Shown piece after piece: positions 16,749 to 25,839 of a stretch of DNA of 43,564 nucleotides. The notes below the pieces were generated by a model. It saw nothing but the letters and a program-made list of their open reading frames with translations. It ran no database searches and was not told the origin of the DNA. The position numbers and the translations under genes are program-made. Position 1 is the first letter of the stretch. Every line of letters begins with the position of its first letter. Source of the stretch: JABMRP01 sp964444795 (GTDB lineage Bacteria; Planctomycetota; Planctomycetia; Pirellulales; Thermoguttaceae); contig CAYUIQ010000043.1 in assembly GCA_964444795.1 (NCBI GenBank), positions 1 through 43,564 of the forward strand, written 5' to 3'.

Positions 16749-17735
16749 ATGGACACGAGGATCTCGGCGGTGGATGGAAAACCCAAGCTGCTTGACCGCG
16801 TGCGCAATGCCGTGCGACTTCGCCACATGGCACGCAGCACGGAGAAGGTCTATGTCTATTGGTGCCGTCGCTACATCTTGTACCACAACAAGCGGCACCC
16901 GCTGGACATGGGGAAAGAGGAGGTCGGGGCGTTTCTGACGCACCTGGCCGTCGACTTGCACGTCTCGGCTTCTACCCAGAATCAAGCCCTTTCGGGGCTG
17001 CTGTTTCTCTACCGAGAGGTGCTGGAACGTGACTTCGGTTGGCTGGACGAAGTTGTCCGTGCCAAGCGGCCGAAGTACATCCCCGCCGTCTTCACGCATG
17101 CCGAGTCGATGGCGATCCTGGATCGATTGCGAGGAGTGAACTGGCTGGTCTGCAAGCTGCTGTACGGAAGTGGGCTCCGAGGAATCGAAGCCCTGCGACT
17201 GCGGATCAAAGACCTCGATTTCCATCGCCTGCAGATTGCAGTTCGAGATGCCAAGGGGCACAAGGATCGCCTGACCATCCTGCCCAAGACGATCGTGGAA
17301 CCCCTGGAGAAGCATCTGGCCGTCGTGAAACGCCGTCACGCACAAGCGATGGAGGATGGCTATGGCGGTGTGGAGCTACCTTACGCTTTGGCCCGCAAGT
17401 ATCCGAACGCAACCTACGAACTGGGTTGGCAGTACGTATTCCCCGCGGCCAAGCCATCGATCGATCCTCGCAGCGGTGCGAGGCGACGCCACCATCTGGA
17501 TCGAGGGACGATCCAGCGCGCCGTCCGCAAGGCGATGCGCGAAGCGGGCATCCACAAACACGCTGGACTACACACTTTTCGGCATTCCTTTGCCACGCGC
17601 CTGCTCGAACAGGGAACGGACATCCGTAGCGTGCAGGAGTTGCTCGGGCACAACGACGTCAGGACGACACAAATCTACACACACGTGCTGAATCAGAACG
17701 CCTGGGCAATCCGCAGCCCGGCGGATGACATGTGA
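16749..17735 (+). CDS. intI: Integron integrase (tyrosine recombinase)
   Basis: A 328-residue tyrosine recombinase, the normal length for IntI. The catalytic set is visible: Arg144 (GSGLRGIEALRLR), Lys near 172, His275 and Arg278 (LHTFRHSFATRLLE), His301 (LLGHNDVRTTQIYTH) and Tyr310. The IntI-specific extra segment lies at about residues 208-250: ELPYALARKYPNA, then GWQYVFPAAKPSIDPRSG and RRHHL. Ordinary phage or XerC-type recombinases lack it. The N-terminal SAM-like domain includes 'HMARSTEKVYVYWCRRYILYH'. The chosen ATG follows AAGGGGGAAG; a possible ATG 78 bases upstream would lie on top of the promoter. It is transcribed away from attI and the cassettes, the canonical integron layout. 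It catalyses attI x attC recombination on folded single-stranded attC. Confidence 0.94.
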   Translation: MDTRISAVDGKPKLLDRVRNAVRLRHMARSTEKVYVYWCRRYILYHNKRHPLDMGKEEVGAFLTHLAVDLHVSASTQNQALSGLLFLYREVLERDFGWLDEVVRAKRPKYIPAVFTHAESMAILDRLRGVNWLVCKLLYGSGLRGIEALRLRIKDLDFHRLQIAVRDAKGHKDRLTILPKTIVEPLEKHLAVVKRRHAQAMEDGYGGVELPYALARKYPNATYELGWQYVFPAAKPSIDPRSGARRRHHLDRGTIQRAVRKAMREAGIHKHAGLHTFRHSFATRLLEQGTDIRSVQELLGHNDVRTTQIYTHVLNQNAWAIRSPADDM

Positions 17736-17913
17736 CCTCTCTTGAGAGAAGGACTGCAGGTTGCCAAAGCTGGATCGGCGTTCAGCCGGTTCACGCGGCT
17801 CAGCAGCAGATCCGTGCCTGCTCAGGTCCGACACATCGACGCACTTTCGCGAAAAACGCGCTGGCCCTCCGTACGCTTGTCCAGGATGCGTCGTAAAGCC
17901 GCCGCACACCGAC

Positions 17914-18318
17914 CTACGCCGTCTGCCGGATATGCTCGGCATATTTCGTGTCGACTTCGGCGATGTGGTCGATGAGCCAGTTTTGGACCAACTCGGCCGT
18001 TTCCTCGGCCAGATCCTCGCTGGCTCCCAGGGTGTTGAACTCTTCGACCAATTCGGCGAACTTCTCCAGAAACTCGACGTGGATTTGGGCATGCTCGTCG
18101 ACGCCCGGGTACGCGTGCCGGCGCATGAGTTCCTCTTCGCCGCGAAAATGATTCCTGACGTAGTCGCCGAGAAACTCCAGCGTTTCCGGGATGACCCTCT
18201 CGCCCTCACACATCAGGCATTCGTCGTAGAGACGACGAACGAGGTCGAAGAATCCCTTGTGTTGTTCATCGATCTTAGTGATCCCCAGCGCGTAATCGTC
18301 GGACCAATCGAGTAACAT
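17914..18318 (-). CDS. Bacteriohemerythrin
   Basis: A 134-residue single-domain hemerythrin, a four-helix bundle that binds O2 at a di-iron site. All expected ligands are present: His20 (DEQHKGFF), His57 and Glu61 (NHFRGEEELM), His76 and His80 (DEHAQIH), His118 and Asp123 (DHIAEVD). The N-terminal 'DWSDDYALGITKIDEQH' is the standard opening. It is cytoplasmic and likely serves in oxygen delivery, sensing or scavenging. The gene stands alone between the integrase and the sialate esterase, which are both on the other strand. Confidence 0.95.
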   Translation of the reverse strand: MLLDWSDDYALGITKIDEQHKGFFDLVRRLYDECLMCEGERVIPETLEFLGDYVRNHFRGEEELMRRHAYPGVDEHAQIHVEFLEKFAELVEEFNTLGASEDLAEETAELVQNWLIDHIAEVDTKYAEHIRQTA

Positions 18319-18438
18319 GTGCTATCCCTCCCATGAATTCAGGTATCTTCGGGAAAAGGCCGAGAAGAAAACCGGATACGACAACCAGGGAAGGATATAC
18401 AGCCGCCCGGCGAAGTCAACCGCGCTGGTCGCCGACCT

Positions 18439-18459
18439 CCTCTCTCCCTCTGAGAGAGG
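18439..18459. repeat. Small hairpin (8-bp stem) in intergenic DNA
   Basis: CCTCTCTC and GAGAGAGG form a perfect 8-bp stem with a 5-base loop, in the interval between the hemerythrin gene and the sialate esterase gene. The rest of the 260-base interval shows no gene. Whether the hairpin is regulatory or a dispersed repeat is unclear. Confidence 0.4.
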
Positions 18460-18578
18460 GGACCGAGCGCGGGGCAAGGCCTGCAGCGCGACCGTTTGGA
18501 TGATACAATAGGCCGATGCCACGACAAGTGACCACGACACTCGAACTTACGCGAATCACGAACACCCCGGGAAAAGCC

Positions 18579-20285
18579 ATGAGAACCACGACCCATCACG
18601 TCACGCACCCTCTCGGGCACACGATCCGTACGCTTACTCCGGTTCGGCCGGCGGTTGCCGTGCTGCTGCTTCTCGTCAGCGCATCGCTCGCCCCGGCTGA
18701 GGTGACCCTGCCGAAGATCTTCGGGCCGCGGATGATCCTGCAGTGCGAAAAGCCGGTGCGCGTTTGGGGTTGGGCCGCGGCGGGCGAGGAAGTGACCGTT
18801 CGCTTCGCCGATCAGAGCAAGACGGCCACGGCCGACGCCGGGGGCGACTGGTCGGTCACGCTGGAACCGATCGCGGCGAGCTTCGAGGGCCGTGAACTGG
18901 TCGTCGAAGGCAGTAGCAGCAAGATCACGCTGGCCGACGTTCTGGTCGGCGAGGTGTGGCTTTGCGGCGGGCAGAGCAATATGGCGTGGTCGCTTCGCTC
19001 CAGCCGCGACGCCGATCTGGAGATGGCCTCGGCCGATTACCCGGCCATTCGATTCATTCGGCTGCCAAACATCGCCCGCTTGGAGCCGCAAACGGATTTT
19101 CCCGTCGAGAACCCCGAGAATCCGCAGGGCAACTGGCGGCTTTGCACGCCGGAGCAAGTCGACAACTGCACGGCCGTCGGCTACCACTTCGCCCGCCGGT
19201 TGCATCGCCGGCTGAAGGTTCCCGTGGGGCTGATCGACACCTCGTGGGGTGGCACGATGGCCCAGCATTGGGTCTCCAAGGAAACACTTCGGCCGATTCC
19301 CGAGATGAAACCTTACATCGACAAGTTCGAGACGGCCCTGAACACTTGGATCGACGGCGGTCGCGAGGAGGGCGCGAAGCGGCGCTACGAAGCCGACGTC
19401 AAAGCCTGGGAAAAGAAACGGGACGAGGCGCGTGCCGCCGGCGAGCGCGAGCCGCGCAAGCCGAACCCCGGCGCCTACGAAAATCCGGCCGACAAACATC
19501 AGCCGGGCGGGATGTTCAACGGCATGATCGAGCCGCTAAAACACTTCGCCCTGCGGGGTGTGTTGTTTTACCAGGGCGAGAACAACTCGTTTGGCGAAAG
19601 CTGGAAGCCGTTTTACCGGACGTTTCCCGCGGTGATCGCCGATTGGCGCCGGGCGTTTGCCGACGACGAGCTACCGTTCGGGATCATCCAGATCGCCGGC
19701 TGGAGCAATCGCCGCAGCATGACGTACGACATGAACCACCACACGAACATCGTCCGCGAGATCCAGTTTCTCACCTGGCGTCGCACTCCCGGCACGGGCC
19801 TGATCGTCACGTTCGACACGAACTCCAACGGCAGTATCCATCCGAGCCGCAAAATGCCCGTCGGCCAGCGTGCCGCGCGTTGGGCTCTGGCCGAGGTCTA
19901 CGAGGCGAAGGCATGGCAGTCGGATCGACCGATCGAATGGCGCGGCCCGGTGTACCAATCGACGGAGATCGCCGACGGCAAGCTGGTCGTCACGTTCGCC
20001 GAAGAGACCAACCGCGGCCTGCGATTGGACCAGGACGACGACAGCGGCTTCTACATTGCCGGCACCGACCGCGAATTTCACCACGCCCGGGCGCGCGTCG
20101 TTGCGGACAATCGGCTGGAGGTCTGGAGCGAGGACGTCGCCGAGCCGGTGGCCGTGCGCTACGGCTGGTCGAACCTGCCGGCCGGCGGGCTGATGAACGG
20201 CCGCGAACTGCCCGCCTATCCCTTCCGTAGCGATACCTGGCCGATGGTCCCGCACCAATCGACGGGGGCTTATGAGGTGGAGTGA
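18579..20285 (+). CDS. Secreted sialate O-acetylesterase (SGNH/GDSL-type)
   Basis: A 568-residue secreted esterase that removes O-acetyl groups from sialic acids or related sugars. An N-terminal signal peptide (about residues 1-41, hydrophobic core 'PAVAVLLLLVSASLAPA') precedes a small beta-domain ('LPKIFGPRMILQCEKPVRVWGWAAAGEEVTV'). The SGNH core begins with LCGGQSNMAW, whose Ser is the nucleophile, continues with 'GLIDTSWGGTMAQHW' and 'GVLFYQGENNS', and ends with IHPSRKMPVGQRAA, which holds the catalytic His. This order is typical of family members. The ATG chosen gives a clean signal peptide; an upstream ATG adds 21 residues. Its context with sulfatases suggests breakdown of complex sulfated, acetylated glycans. 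Confidence 0.92.
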   Translation: MRTTTHHVTHPLGHTIRTLTPVRPAVAVLLLLVSASLAPAEVTLPKIFGPRMILQCEKPVRVWGWAAAGEEVTVRFADQSKTATADAGGDWSVTLEPIAASFEGRELVVEGSSSKITLADVLVGEVWLCGGQSNMAWSLRSSRDADLEMASADYPAIRFIRLPNIARLEPQTDFPVENPENPQGNWRLCTPEQVDNCTAVGYHFARRLHRRLKVPVGLIDTSWGGTMAQHWVSKETLRPIPEMKPYIDKFETALNTWIDGGREEGAKRRYEADVKAWEKKRDEARAAGEREPRKPNPGAYENPADKHQPGGMFNGMIEPLKHFALRGVLFYQGENNSFGESWKPFYRTFPAVIADWRRAFADDELPFGIIQIAGWSNRRSMTYDMNHHTNIVREIQFLTWRRTPGTGLIVTFDTNSNGSIHPSRKMPVGQRAARWALAEVYEAKAWQSDRPIEWRGPVYQSTEIADGKLVVTFAEETNRGLRLDQDDDSGFYIAGTDREFHHARARVVADNRLEVWSEDVAEPVAVRYGWSNLPAGGLMNGRELPAYPFRSDTWPMVPHQSTGAYEVE

Positions 20286-20324
20286 ATTCTTGGACCACTG
20301 ACTCATCAGCGCCAATGGCCCATG

Positions 20325-21248
20325 CTACTGCGCGGCTTTCGCGGTTTCGCGCACGCTCATCTCGTAATCCAGTGCGTACGTATGCGCCGGTTCCTTCTTG
20401 TGTTGATCGAGCACGGGCGAATAGGCCTCGACGTGGATCTTGTCTTCACCCGGAACGAAACGGAGCGTTTGCAGCCAGCCGTCGCCGCCGTGAGGGAATC
20501 CTTGGTAGTCGCAGAGGATTTCGTGGACCGTGGCGCCGGCGTCGTTGGTGCTGGTGTGATGGGCTGTTCCCAGCACGTGGCCGCAGACGACCATGTGGAT
20601 GTTCTTGTGCTTTCGGATCAACTGCTCCCAGATGCGATCGCCCGTGCCGTTGCGGCCCTTGGGAGTCATGTAGCAGTGCGTGGCCACGATCACCCGATCG
20701 TCGGCGTGCGCGGCGACAACGTCGGCCGCCCACTGGAGCGTCTCTTTGGGCGGATCGAACGCGAGGCTCAAGACGAGAAACTTCATCCCTCCGGCGGTGA
20801 AGCGGCAGTAGTTGTTGTCGTTCTTGCCGTCCTTGTTGCCGGCGTACCAGGGCGTGTCCTTGAAGCGGTCCGGCGAGAAGTACTTGTTGTACAGCTCCCT
20901 CTTGCCCCGGGGCCCGTCGTGGTTGCCGGGCAGAACGCTGTACGGGATCCGGCCGTCGAGCAACCGATGCGCCCGATCGGCAACCTGCCATTCGTTGTCC
21001 TTCTCGGGCGTCTGCACAATATCGCCCAGGTGAATCGCAAACTTCATGTTGCGCTGCTCGGCCACGTCGCCGATCCACTTCATTTGGGCGATGTAGGTGT
21101 CGGGAAACTTCTCGCTGTAGTTCTGCGTATCGGGTATCAACACGACGGTGAAGTCGGCCGGTTCGGCCGCAATCGCCGGAAGAACCGCAACGGCGGAGAA
21201 CAAGAGAGTCAAGATCAACAACAGGCGACGACGCGGCAAGCGGGGCAT
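20325..21248 (-). CDS. Secreted calcineurin-like metallophosphoesterase
   Basis: A 307-residue protein with a signal peptide (about residues 1-30, 'RRRLLLILTLLFSAVAVLPAIAA'). The five metallophosphoesterase blocks are in order: VVLIPDTQNY, HLGDIVQ, LPGNHDGP, ATHCYM and VCGHVLGTAHH. Together they provide the two-metal site. The family hydrolyses phosphomonoesters or diesters; the substrate here is unknown. The IPDTQ opening is characteristic of a secreted subgroup common in planctomycetes and Bacteroidetes. I chose the ATG preceded by AGGGAGA. It is convergent with the sialate esterase and divergent from the next sulfatase. Confidence 0.9.
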   Translation of the reverse strand: MPRLPRRRLLLILTLLFSAVAVLPAIAAEPADFTVVLIPDTQNYSEKFPDTYIAQMKWIGDVAEQRNMKFAIHLGDIVQTPEKDNEWQVADRAHRLLDGRIPYSVLPGNHDGPRGKRELYNKYFSPDRFKDTPWYAGNKDGKNDNNYCRFTAGGMKFLVLSLAFDPPKETLQWAADVVAAHADDRVIVATHCYMTPKGRNGTGDRIWEQLIRKHKNIHMVVCGHVLGTAHHTSTNDAGATVHEILCDYQGFPHGGDGWLQTLRFVPGEDKIHVEAYSPVLDQHKKEPAHTYALDYEMSVRETAKAAQ

Positions 21249-21468
21249 GGCATTCTCCCTGGAAAACAAAGGTGGAAAATCGTGTCTCCATTGTAGCACA
21301 TCGCCGGGCGTCGTTCAGGAAACCACGCAATCAACCGGCGGGCGACCGTCCATGTCCGGTTCCCCAGCCAGAACTTCCCGCCACGGCCCGATGGTTGACA
21401 TCCGGCGGAAGCCCAGCGAAACTGGACGGGTGAGGTACCCCGTGTTTTGGCTGGAAATCGTGGAGTCC

Positions 21469-23010
21469 ATGTTCGAGATGCGTAGCCTGAGAATCTATTG
21501 CGTGGTCCTTCTCGTGGTCCTCGGTTCGCTGGCTTTGGAAACATCGGCCCGTGCGGTCGAGAAACCGGCCGCGCGACCGAATATCCTGTTCATCTTCACC
21601 GACGATCAATCGCATCGGAGCGTGGGCTGTTATCCGGAGGCGCACCCCTGGGTCAAGACGCCGCACATCGACCGCCTGGCCGCCGAGGGCATTCGCTTCG
21701 AGTATGCGTACGTGGGAACGTGGTGCATGCCGAGCCGCGCGCAGATGCTCACCGGCCTTCATCCACATGCCATCGCCAGCATGAAAATGAGCGGCCCGTA
21801 TCCCGGCAGCTCGTACGATCCGGCCCGGTGCCGTTTTTGGCCGGCCGAATTTCGCCGCGCCGGCTACTGCACGGGAATGATCGGCAAGTGGCATACGGGC
21901 GGCGATACGGGCTTCGGGCGCGACTGGGATTATCAGGCCGTTTGGAACCACGCAATCAAAGCCCCGGGGTGCAACGAGTATTACAACAACCAGCCGGTCA
22001 GCATCAACGGCGCACCGGCTGAGATCGTTCCCGGCTATTCGACCGACAACTACACCGGGTGGGCCGTCGATTTCATCCGCGGCACCCATCGCGACCCCGG
22101 CAAACCCTGGTATCTCTGGCTTTGTTACGGCGCGGTCCACGGGCCGTACACCCCGTCCAAGCGACATGCGGGCGACTACTCCGACACGCCGCCGGTGCCC
22201 GTTCCCGAGGACATCTACCCGCCACGGCCGACCAAGCCGCGATACATGCAACAGTACGGCGTCTGGAAACGGGGCGCCAACGGCCGGCCCGTGCGCGGGA
22301 AGTCGACGCTCGACGATGCCGTACGAAAGTACAACCGGGCGGTCCGCGCGCTGGACGAAGGCGTGGGCAAGCTCGTCGCGGCACTGGAGGAAACCGGCCA
22401 GCGCGACAACACGCTGGTCATCTACACCTCGGACCAGGGGTTCGCTTGGGGGCAACACGGCTATGCTTGGAAGTACGGTCCTTACGACGCCAACTTGCGC
22501 GTCCCGCTGATCGCCAGCATGCCCGGCTCCGTGCCCCAGGGACAAGTTTGTTCGCATCCGGTCGGCGGGCTGGATCTGATTCCGACGTTCTTCGCCACGG
22601 CGGGTGTGCGGATTCCCTGGGACATGCATGGGCACGACTTGCGTGTCCTGCTGGAGAACCCGAGCGCCGAGTGGCCCCATCCGGTGTTGCTGGAACAGAC
22701 GCGGTGGTTCTACGGTGCCGACACGCGGCGCGTGCCTCCGCCGCAAGAGGCCCGATGGGGCGGCGTGCCCTGGTGGGTTTCCCTGCGGCAAGGCCGCTAC
22801 AAGTACATCCGCACTCTGGAAGCCGACGAGATCGAGGAGCTGTACGATTTGTCGGTCGATCCCCAGGAGTTGCACAATCTGGCGACCGAGCCGGAGTTCC
22901 AAGAGCGTCTGGCCGACTACCGACGACAATGCCTGGCGGAACTGGCCCGGACCGAGGCTGAGATTGTGGAGAATCTTCCCGCGGTGAGAAGCGGCGCGGG
23001 TCGGGAGTGA
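21469..23010 (+). CDS. Secreted sulfatase (formylglycine-dependent, S1 family)
   Basis: A 513-residue sulfatase. A signal peptide covers about residues 1-29. The metal-binding FTDDQ follows at 43-47, and the formylglycine motif C-M-P-S-R at residues 86-90. GKWHTGGDTGF, 'YLWLCYGAVHGPY' and 'YTSDQGFAWGQHGYAWK' complete the active-site set. The C-terminal part ends with the common 'ELYDLSVDPQELHNLATEPEF' segment. It resembles sulfatases with a W-C-x-P-S-R variant that act on sulfated polysaccharides; the substrate is not deducible. The chosen ATG follows GTGGAG; a second ATG 9 bases later is possible. In-frame sequence continues further upstream but overlaps the metallophosphoesterase gene. Confidence 0.92.
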   Translation: MFEMRSLRIYCVVLLVVLGSLALETSARAVEKPAARPNILFIFTDDQSHRSVGCYPEAHPWVKTPHIDRLAAEGIRFEYAYVGTWCMPSRAQMLTGLHPHAIASMKMSGPYPGSSYDPARCRFWPAEFRRAGYCTGMIGKWHTGGDTGFGRDWDYQAVWNHAIKAPGCNEYYNNQPVSINGAPAEIVPGYSTDNYTGWAVDFIRGTHRDPGKPWYLWLCYGAVHGPYTPSKRHAGDYSDTPPVPVPEDIYPPRPTKPRYMQQYGVWKRGANGRPVRGKSTLDDAVRKYNRAVRALDEGVGKLVAALEETGQRDNTLVIYTSDQGFAWGQHGYAWKYGPYDANLRVPLIASMPGSVPQGQVCSHPVGGLDLIPTFFATAGVRIPWDMHGHDLRVLLENPSAEWPHPVLLEQTRWFYGADTRRVPPPQEARWGGVPWWVSLRQGRYKYIRTLEADEIEELYDLSVDPQELHNLATEPEFQERLADYRRQCLAELARTEAEIVENLPAVRSGAGRE

Positions 23011-23044
23011 GAGACGAAACGGCGCGATATCCACCAAGAACGCA

Positions 23045-23074
23045 AAGTGGACGGATCTTTCGATCCGTCCACTT
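23045..23074. terminator. Bidirectional hairpin terminator between sulfatase and rpsI
   Basis: A perfect 13-bp stem (23045-23057 with 23062-23074) and a 4-base TTTC loop sit between the convergent ends of the sulfatase and rpsI. The flanking T runs are short. It probably ends transcription from both sides. Confidence 0.72.
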
Positions 23075-23099
23075 GGATTGTCTGCCATAACGCCGCGGA

Positions 23100-23522
23100 T
23101 CAACGCTTGGAGAATTGGGTACCGCGACGAGCGCCTCGGAGACCGTACTTCTTGCGTTCTTTCATTCGGCTGTCGCGAGTCAGCAGGTCGCCGTCGCGGA
23201 GCGATTCCTCAAGTTCGCCGTCGAGCACTTTCAGCGCCCGGGCAATCCCCAGTTTGCAGGCGTCGGCCTGGCCGGTAATACCTCCGCCGTGAACGCGGAT
23301 CCATACGTCCACCGTGTCCCGCCGCCCGGTGTGCTCCAAGGGAGCCACTACCGAATTGCGCTGCTGGAGGTTTGGGAAGTAATCTTCCAGCGATCGCTTG
23401 TTGATCGTGATAATTCCCTTACCCGGACGAAGCCGGATTCGGGCCACCGAACTCTTGCGGCGCCCGGTACCGAGGGCGTCGTTGGGAGAGCCCTTGGTCG
23501 GCGTGACGGTTGCTTCTGCCAT
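23100..23522 (-). CDS. rpsI: 30S ribosomal protein S9
   Basis: A 140-residue ribosomal protein S9. The family blocks are clear: GTGRRKSSVARIRL, GKGIITINKRSLEDYF, 'VWIRVHGGGITGQADACKLGIARAL', LTRDSRMKERKKYGLRGAR and the C-terminal QFSKR that reaches the P-site tRNA. A 16-residue N-terminal extension precedes the core. The start follows AAGAAGGA. It is the second gene of the rplM-rpsI pair, 68 bases after rplM. Confidence 0.98.
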   Translation of the reverse strand: MAEATVTPTKGSPNDALGTGRRKSSVARIRLRPGKGIITINKRSLEDYFPNLQQRNSVVAPLEHTGRRDTVDVWIRVHGGGITGQADACKLGIARALKVLDGELEESLRDGDLLTRDSRMKERKKYGLRGARRGTQFSKR

Positions 23523-23590
23523 GGATATCCTTCTTCACCTGAGAACGCGTAAAGAAACAACTTCCGTAATGGGGTCCGGTTCGCGTGAAG

Positions 23591-24034
23591 TTACTTCACT
23601 CCCAGCTCTTTGGGCTCGGGCAGTTGTGCCTGATGCGGGTGATCGGGACCGACGTAGAGCTTCAACTTGTCCAGCATCTGGCGAGCCAGTTTGTTCTTCG
23701 GCAGCATGCGCCGCACGGCATCGCGAACGACTCGCTTCGGGTCGCGCTCCATGCGCTTCCGCGCCGTTTCGTGCTTCTGACCCGGGTATCCCGTATACCA
23801 GGTATACTCCTTCTGGTCCCACTTCTTGCCCGTCATTACGATCTGATCGATGTTCACCAGGATCACGAAATCCCCCGTGTCGACGTGGGGCGTGTACGTG
23901 GGCTGGTGCTTGCCCATCAGAATGACGGCAATATCGCTCGCCAAGCGGCCAAGAACCTTCTCCTTGGCGTCAACCAGCCACCATTTCGGTTGAATATCGG
24001 CCGGCTTGGCCATATAGGTCTTCGTGGCGACCAT
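23591..24034 (-). CDS. rplM: 50S ribosomal protein L13
   Basis: A 147-residue ribosomal protein L13 of normal length. The diagnostic blocks are KWWLVDAKEKVLGRLASDIA, MGKHQPTYTPHVDTGDFVI, VNIDQIVMTGKKWDQKEY, YTGYPG and 'VRRMLPKNKLARQMLDKLKLY'. The start is the ATG preceded by GGAGTACACACG; longer readings upstream lack support. It is the first gene of the conserved L13-S9 operon. Confidence 0.98.
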   Translation of the reverse strand: MVATKTYMAKPADIQPKWWLVDAKEKVLGRLASDIAVILMGKHQPTYTPHVDTGDFVILVNIDQIVMTGKKWDQKEYTWYTGYPGQKHETARKRMERDPKRVVRDAVRRMLPKNKLARQMLDKLKLYVGPDHPHQAQLPEPKELGVK

Positions 24035-24623
24035 CGTGTGTACTCCAAACATCCGCACCGCCCAAGGGCAACCGCCCGCGGGCCGATGACAATTTCCAGT
24101 AGCGTTCGTGCTTGCCGAAATCCCCCCGAAGGCGGATTGCCGGTACATGAAGTGGCCTGCCGCCGCGCCTGGGGAAACCCAGAGTTTACCTATTATCGGT
24201 TTCCCTAGCAAGGGTTCCCCCGTGGAGGTTGAGAATTCTCGTGGCTGATGCCTCGCGAGACCCCGGGAAGATCTCGTTTTCCATGGTTCTCTCGTTATCC
24301 GGGCCATCGCCCAGAAGTCCCTGCTCTCGGGCTCCCCCCGCCAGGAGCACAACACGCAAATCGTCCCGATGGACGAACTCTAAAGCCATGACACATTACG
24401 CTTTACGGCGATCGTTCAGCAAAGGACCGCAGGTCAGGCCGTTTCACGTCAACGCCCGGCAGCGAGAGCCACCCTCCGGCCTGTACCCCTCTTCAGTAAG
24501 TAAGGGGTAAGCCCTTAATGGGGATTCCTCCCGGTCAATACACACCGATAATACCTGGGACCGGGATCCGGGTTTTGCTCGCTCGGGTGAAGTGTATGCA
24601 TCTCTTTTGGGGTACGTCGTGCC
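24035..24623. other. 589-base divergent regulatory interval
   Basis: This interval separates rplM (-) from pntAA (+) and must hold both promoters. I see no gene, tRNA or known riboswitch. A weak 7-bp hairpin (24484-24490 with 24503-24509) lies about 115 bases before pntAA. Short open frames here lack a ribosome-binding site and recognisable composition. Confidence 0.45.
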
Positions 24624-25814
24624 ATGATCGTTGGAGTTGCCAAAGAGGGGTTTCCGGGCGAACGGCGGGTGGCCCTGATTCCGGCTACCGTGTCGGCCTT
24701 AGTCAAGGCCGAATTGGGGGTGATCGTCGAGTCGGGGGCCGGCCAGTCGGCGGGCTTCCTCGATCAGGAGTACATCGACAAGGGCGCGCGCATTGCCGCC
24801 TCACGCGACGAAGTGTTCGCCGCCGACTGCCTTCTCCAGGTGCGCACTGCCGGAGCCGACCCCCAGGGCATGAAACGCGATCTGGCGAAAATGCGCCAGG
24901 GGCAGGTGATCATCGGCATGTGCGACCCTCTGGGGGAACCGCAGGCCGCCCAGGAGATGGGCGCTCGGGGCGTATCGCTCTTCTCCCTGGAATTGCTGCC
25001 GCGGATCACCCGGGCACAGAGCATGGACGTCTTGTCGTCGATGGCCACGGTGGCCGGGTATCGGGCCGTGCTGCTGGCGGCCACCACTTTGCCCAAGATG
25101 TTTCCGATGATGATGACGGCCGCCGGAACGCTCAGACCGGCCAAGGCGTTCATTATGGGGGTCGGCGTGGCCGGCCTGCAGGCCATCGCCACCGCCCGAC
25201 GCCTGGGGGCGGTTGTTTCGGCCAACGACGTCCGCCCGGCGGTGAAAGAGCAGGTAGAAAGCCTGGGTGCCAAGTTCGTCGAGTTGGAACTCGACACGGC
25301 CGCCGCCGAAGACAAGGGTGGGTACGCCAAGGAGATGGACGAGGAGTTCCTGCGGAAGCAGCGGGAGATGATCGCCCAGGTGGTGGCCCAGAGTGACGTG
25401 GTGATCACCACCGCGGCGATTCCCGGCAAGAAAGCCCCCACCCTGGTTACCGCCGAGATGGTTGCCGGTATGGCTCCGGGGTCGGTGATTGTCGATCTGG
25501 CGGCCGAGCGCGGCGGCAATTGCGAATTGACGCAACTGGGCACGGAGGTGGTCCAACAGGGGGTGACAATCCTCGGGCCGGCCAACCTGCCGTCGGATGT
25601 GCCCTATCATGCCAGCCAGATGTACGCCAAGAACATCAGCACTTTCCTCTTGCACCTGATCGGCGACAGGCCGCCCGACGACGGCCCATGGAAGCTCGAC
25701 CTGGAAGACGAGATTATTCGCGACACGCTGATCGCTCGCCAAGGCCGGGTCGTCAATTCCCGCGTGTGTGAACTGCTGGGGATTGAGCCACCGGAATCCG
25801 GGGAGCAAGAGTGA
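24624..25814 (+). CDS. pntAA: Proton-translocating NAD(P) transhydrogenase, soluble alpha-1 subunit (NAD-binding domain I)
   Basis: A 396-residue soluble subunit that binds NAD(H) in the proton-pumping transhydrogenase, which reduces NADP+ at the expense of NADH and the proton gradient. The N-terminus, 'VGVAKEGFPGERRVALIPATVSALVK', and LLPRITRAQSMDVLSSMATVAGY match alanine dehydrogenase/PntA. The Rossmann motif is 'IMGVGVAGLQAIATARRLGAVVSANDVR' near residues 178-205. 'PGKKAPTLVTAEMVAGMAPGSVIVDLAAERGGN' follows. It lacks the membrane helices of the one-piece E. coli PntA; they are encoded by the next gene, the split three-subunit form seen in many bacteria. The operon continues into pntAB and pntB. 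Confidence 0.96.
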   Translation: MIVGVAKEGFPGERRVALIPATVSALVKAELGVIVESGAGQSAGFLDQEYIDKGARIAASRDEVFAADCLLQVRTAGADPQGMKRDLAKMRQGQVIIGMCDPLGEPQAAQEMGARGVSLFSLELLPRITRAQSMDVLSSMATVAGYRAVLLAATTLPKMFPMMMTAAGTLRPAKAFIMGVGVAGLQAIATARRLGAVVSANDVRPAVKEQVESLGAKFVELELDTAAAEDKGGYAKEMDEEFLRKQREMIAQVVAQSDVVITTAAIPGKKAPTLVTAEMVAGMAPGSVIVDLAAERGGNCELTQLGTEVVQQGVTILGPANLPSDVPYHASQMYAKNISTFLLHLIGDRPPDDGPWKLDLEDEIIRDTLIARQGRVVNSRVCELLGIEPPESGEQE

Positions 25815-25839
25815 ATCATACTGCAGGAGACGACAAGTA

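Noticed and set aside
24186..24389. A 67-codon minus-strand frame upstream of rplM
   Set aside because: No ribosome-binding site, family pattern or conserved neighbour supports it; it lies in the divergent promoter interval.
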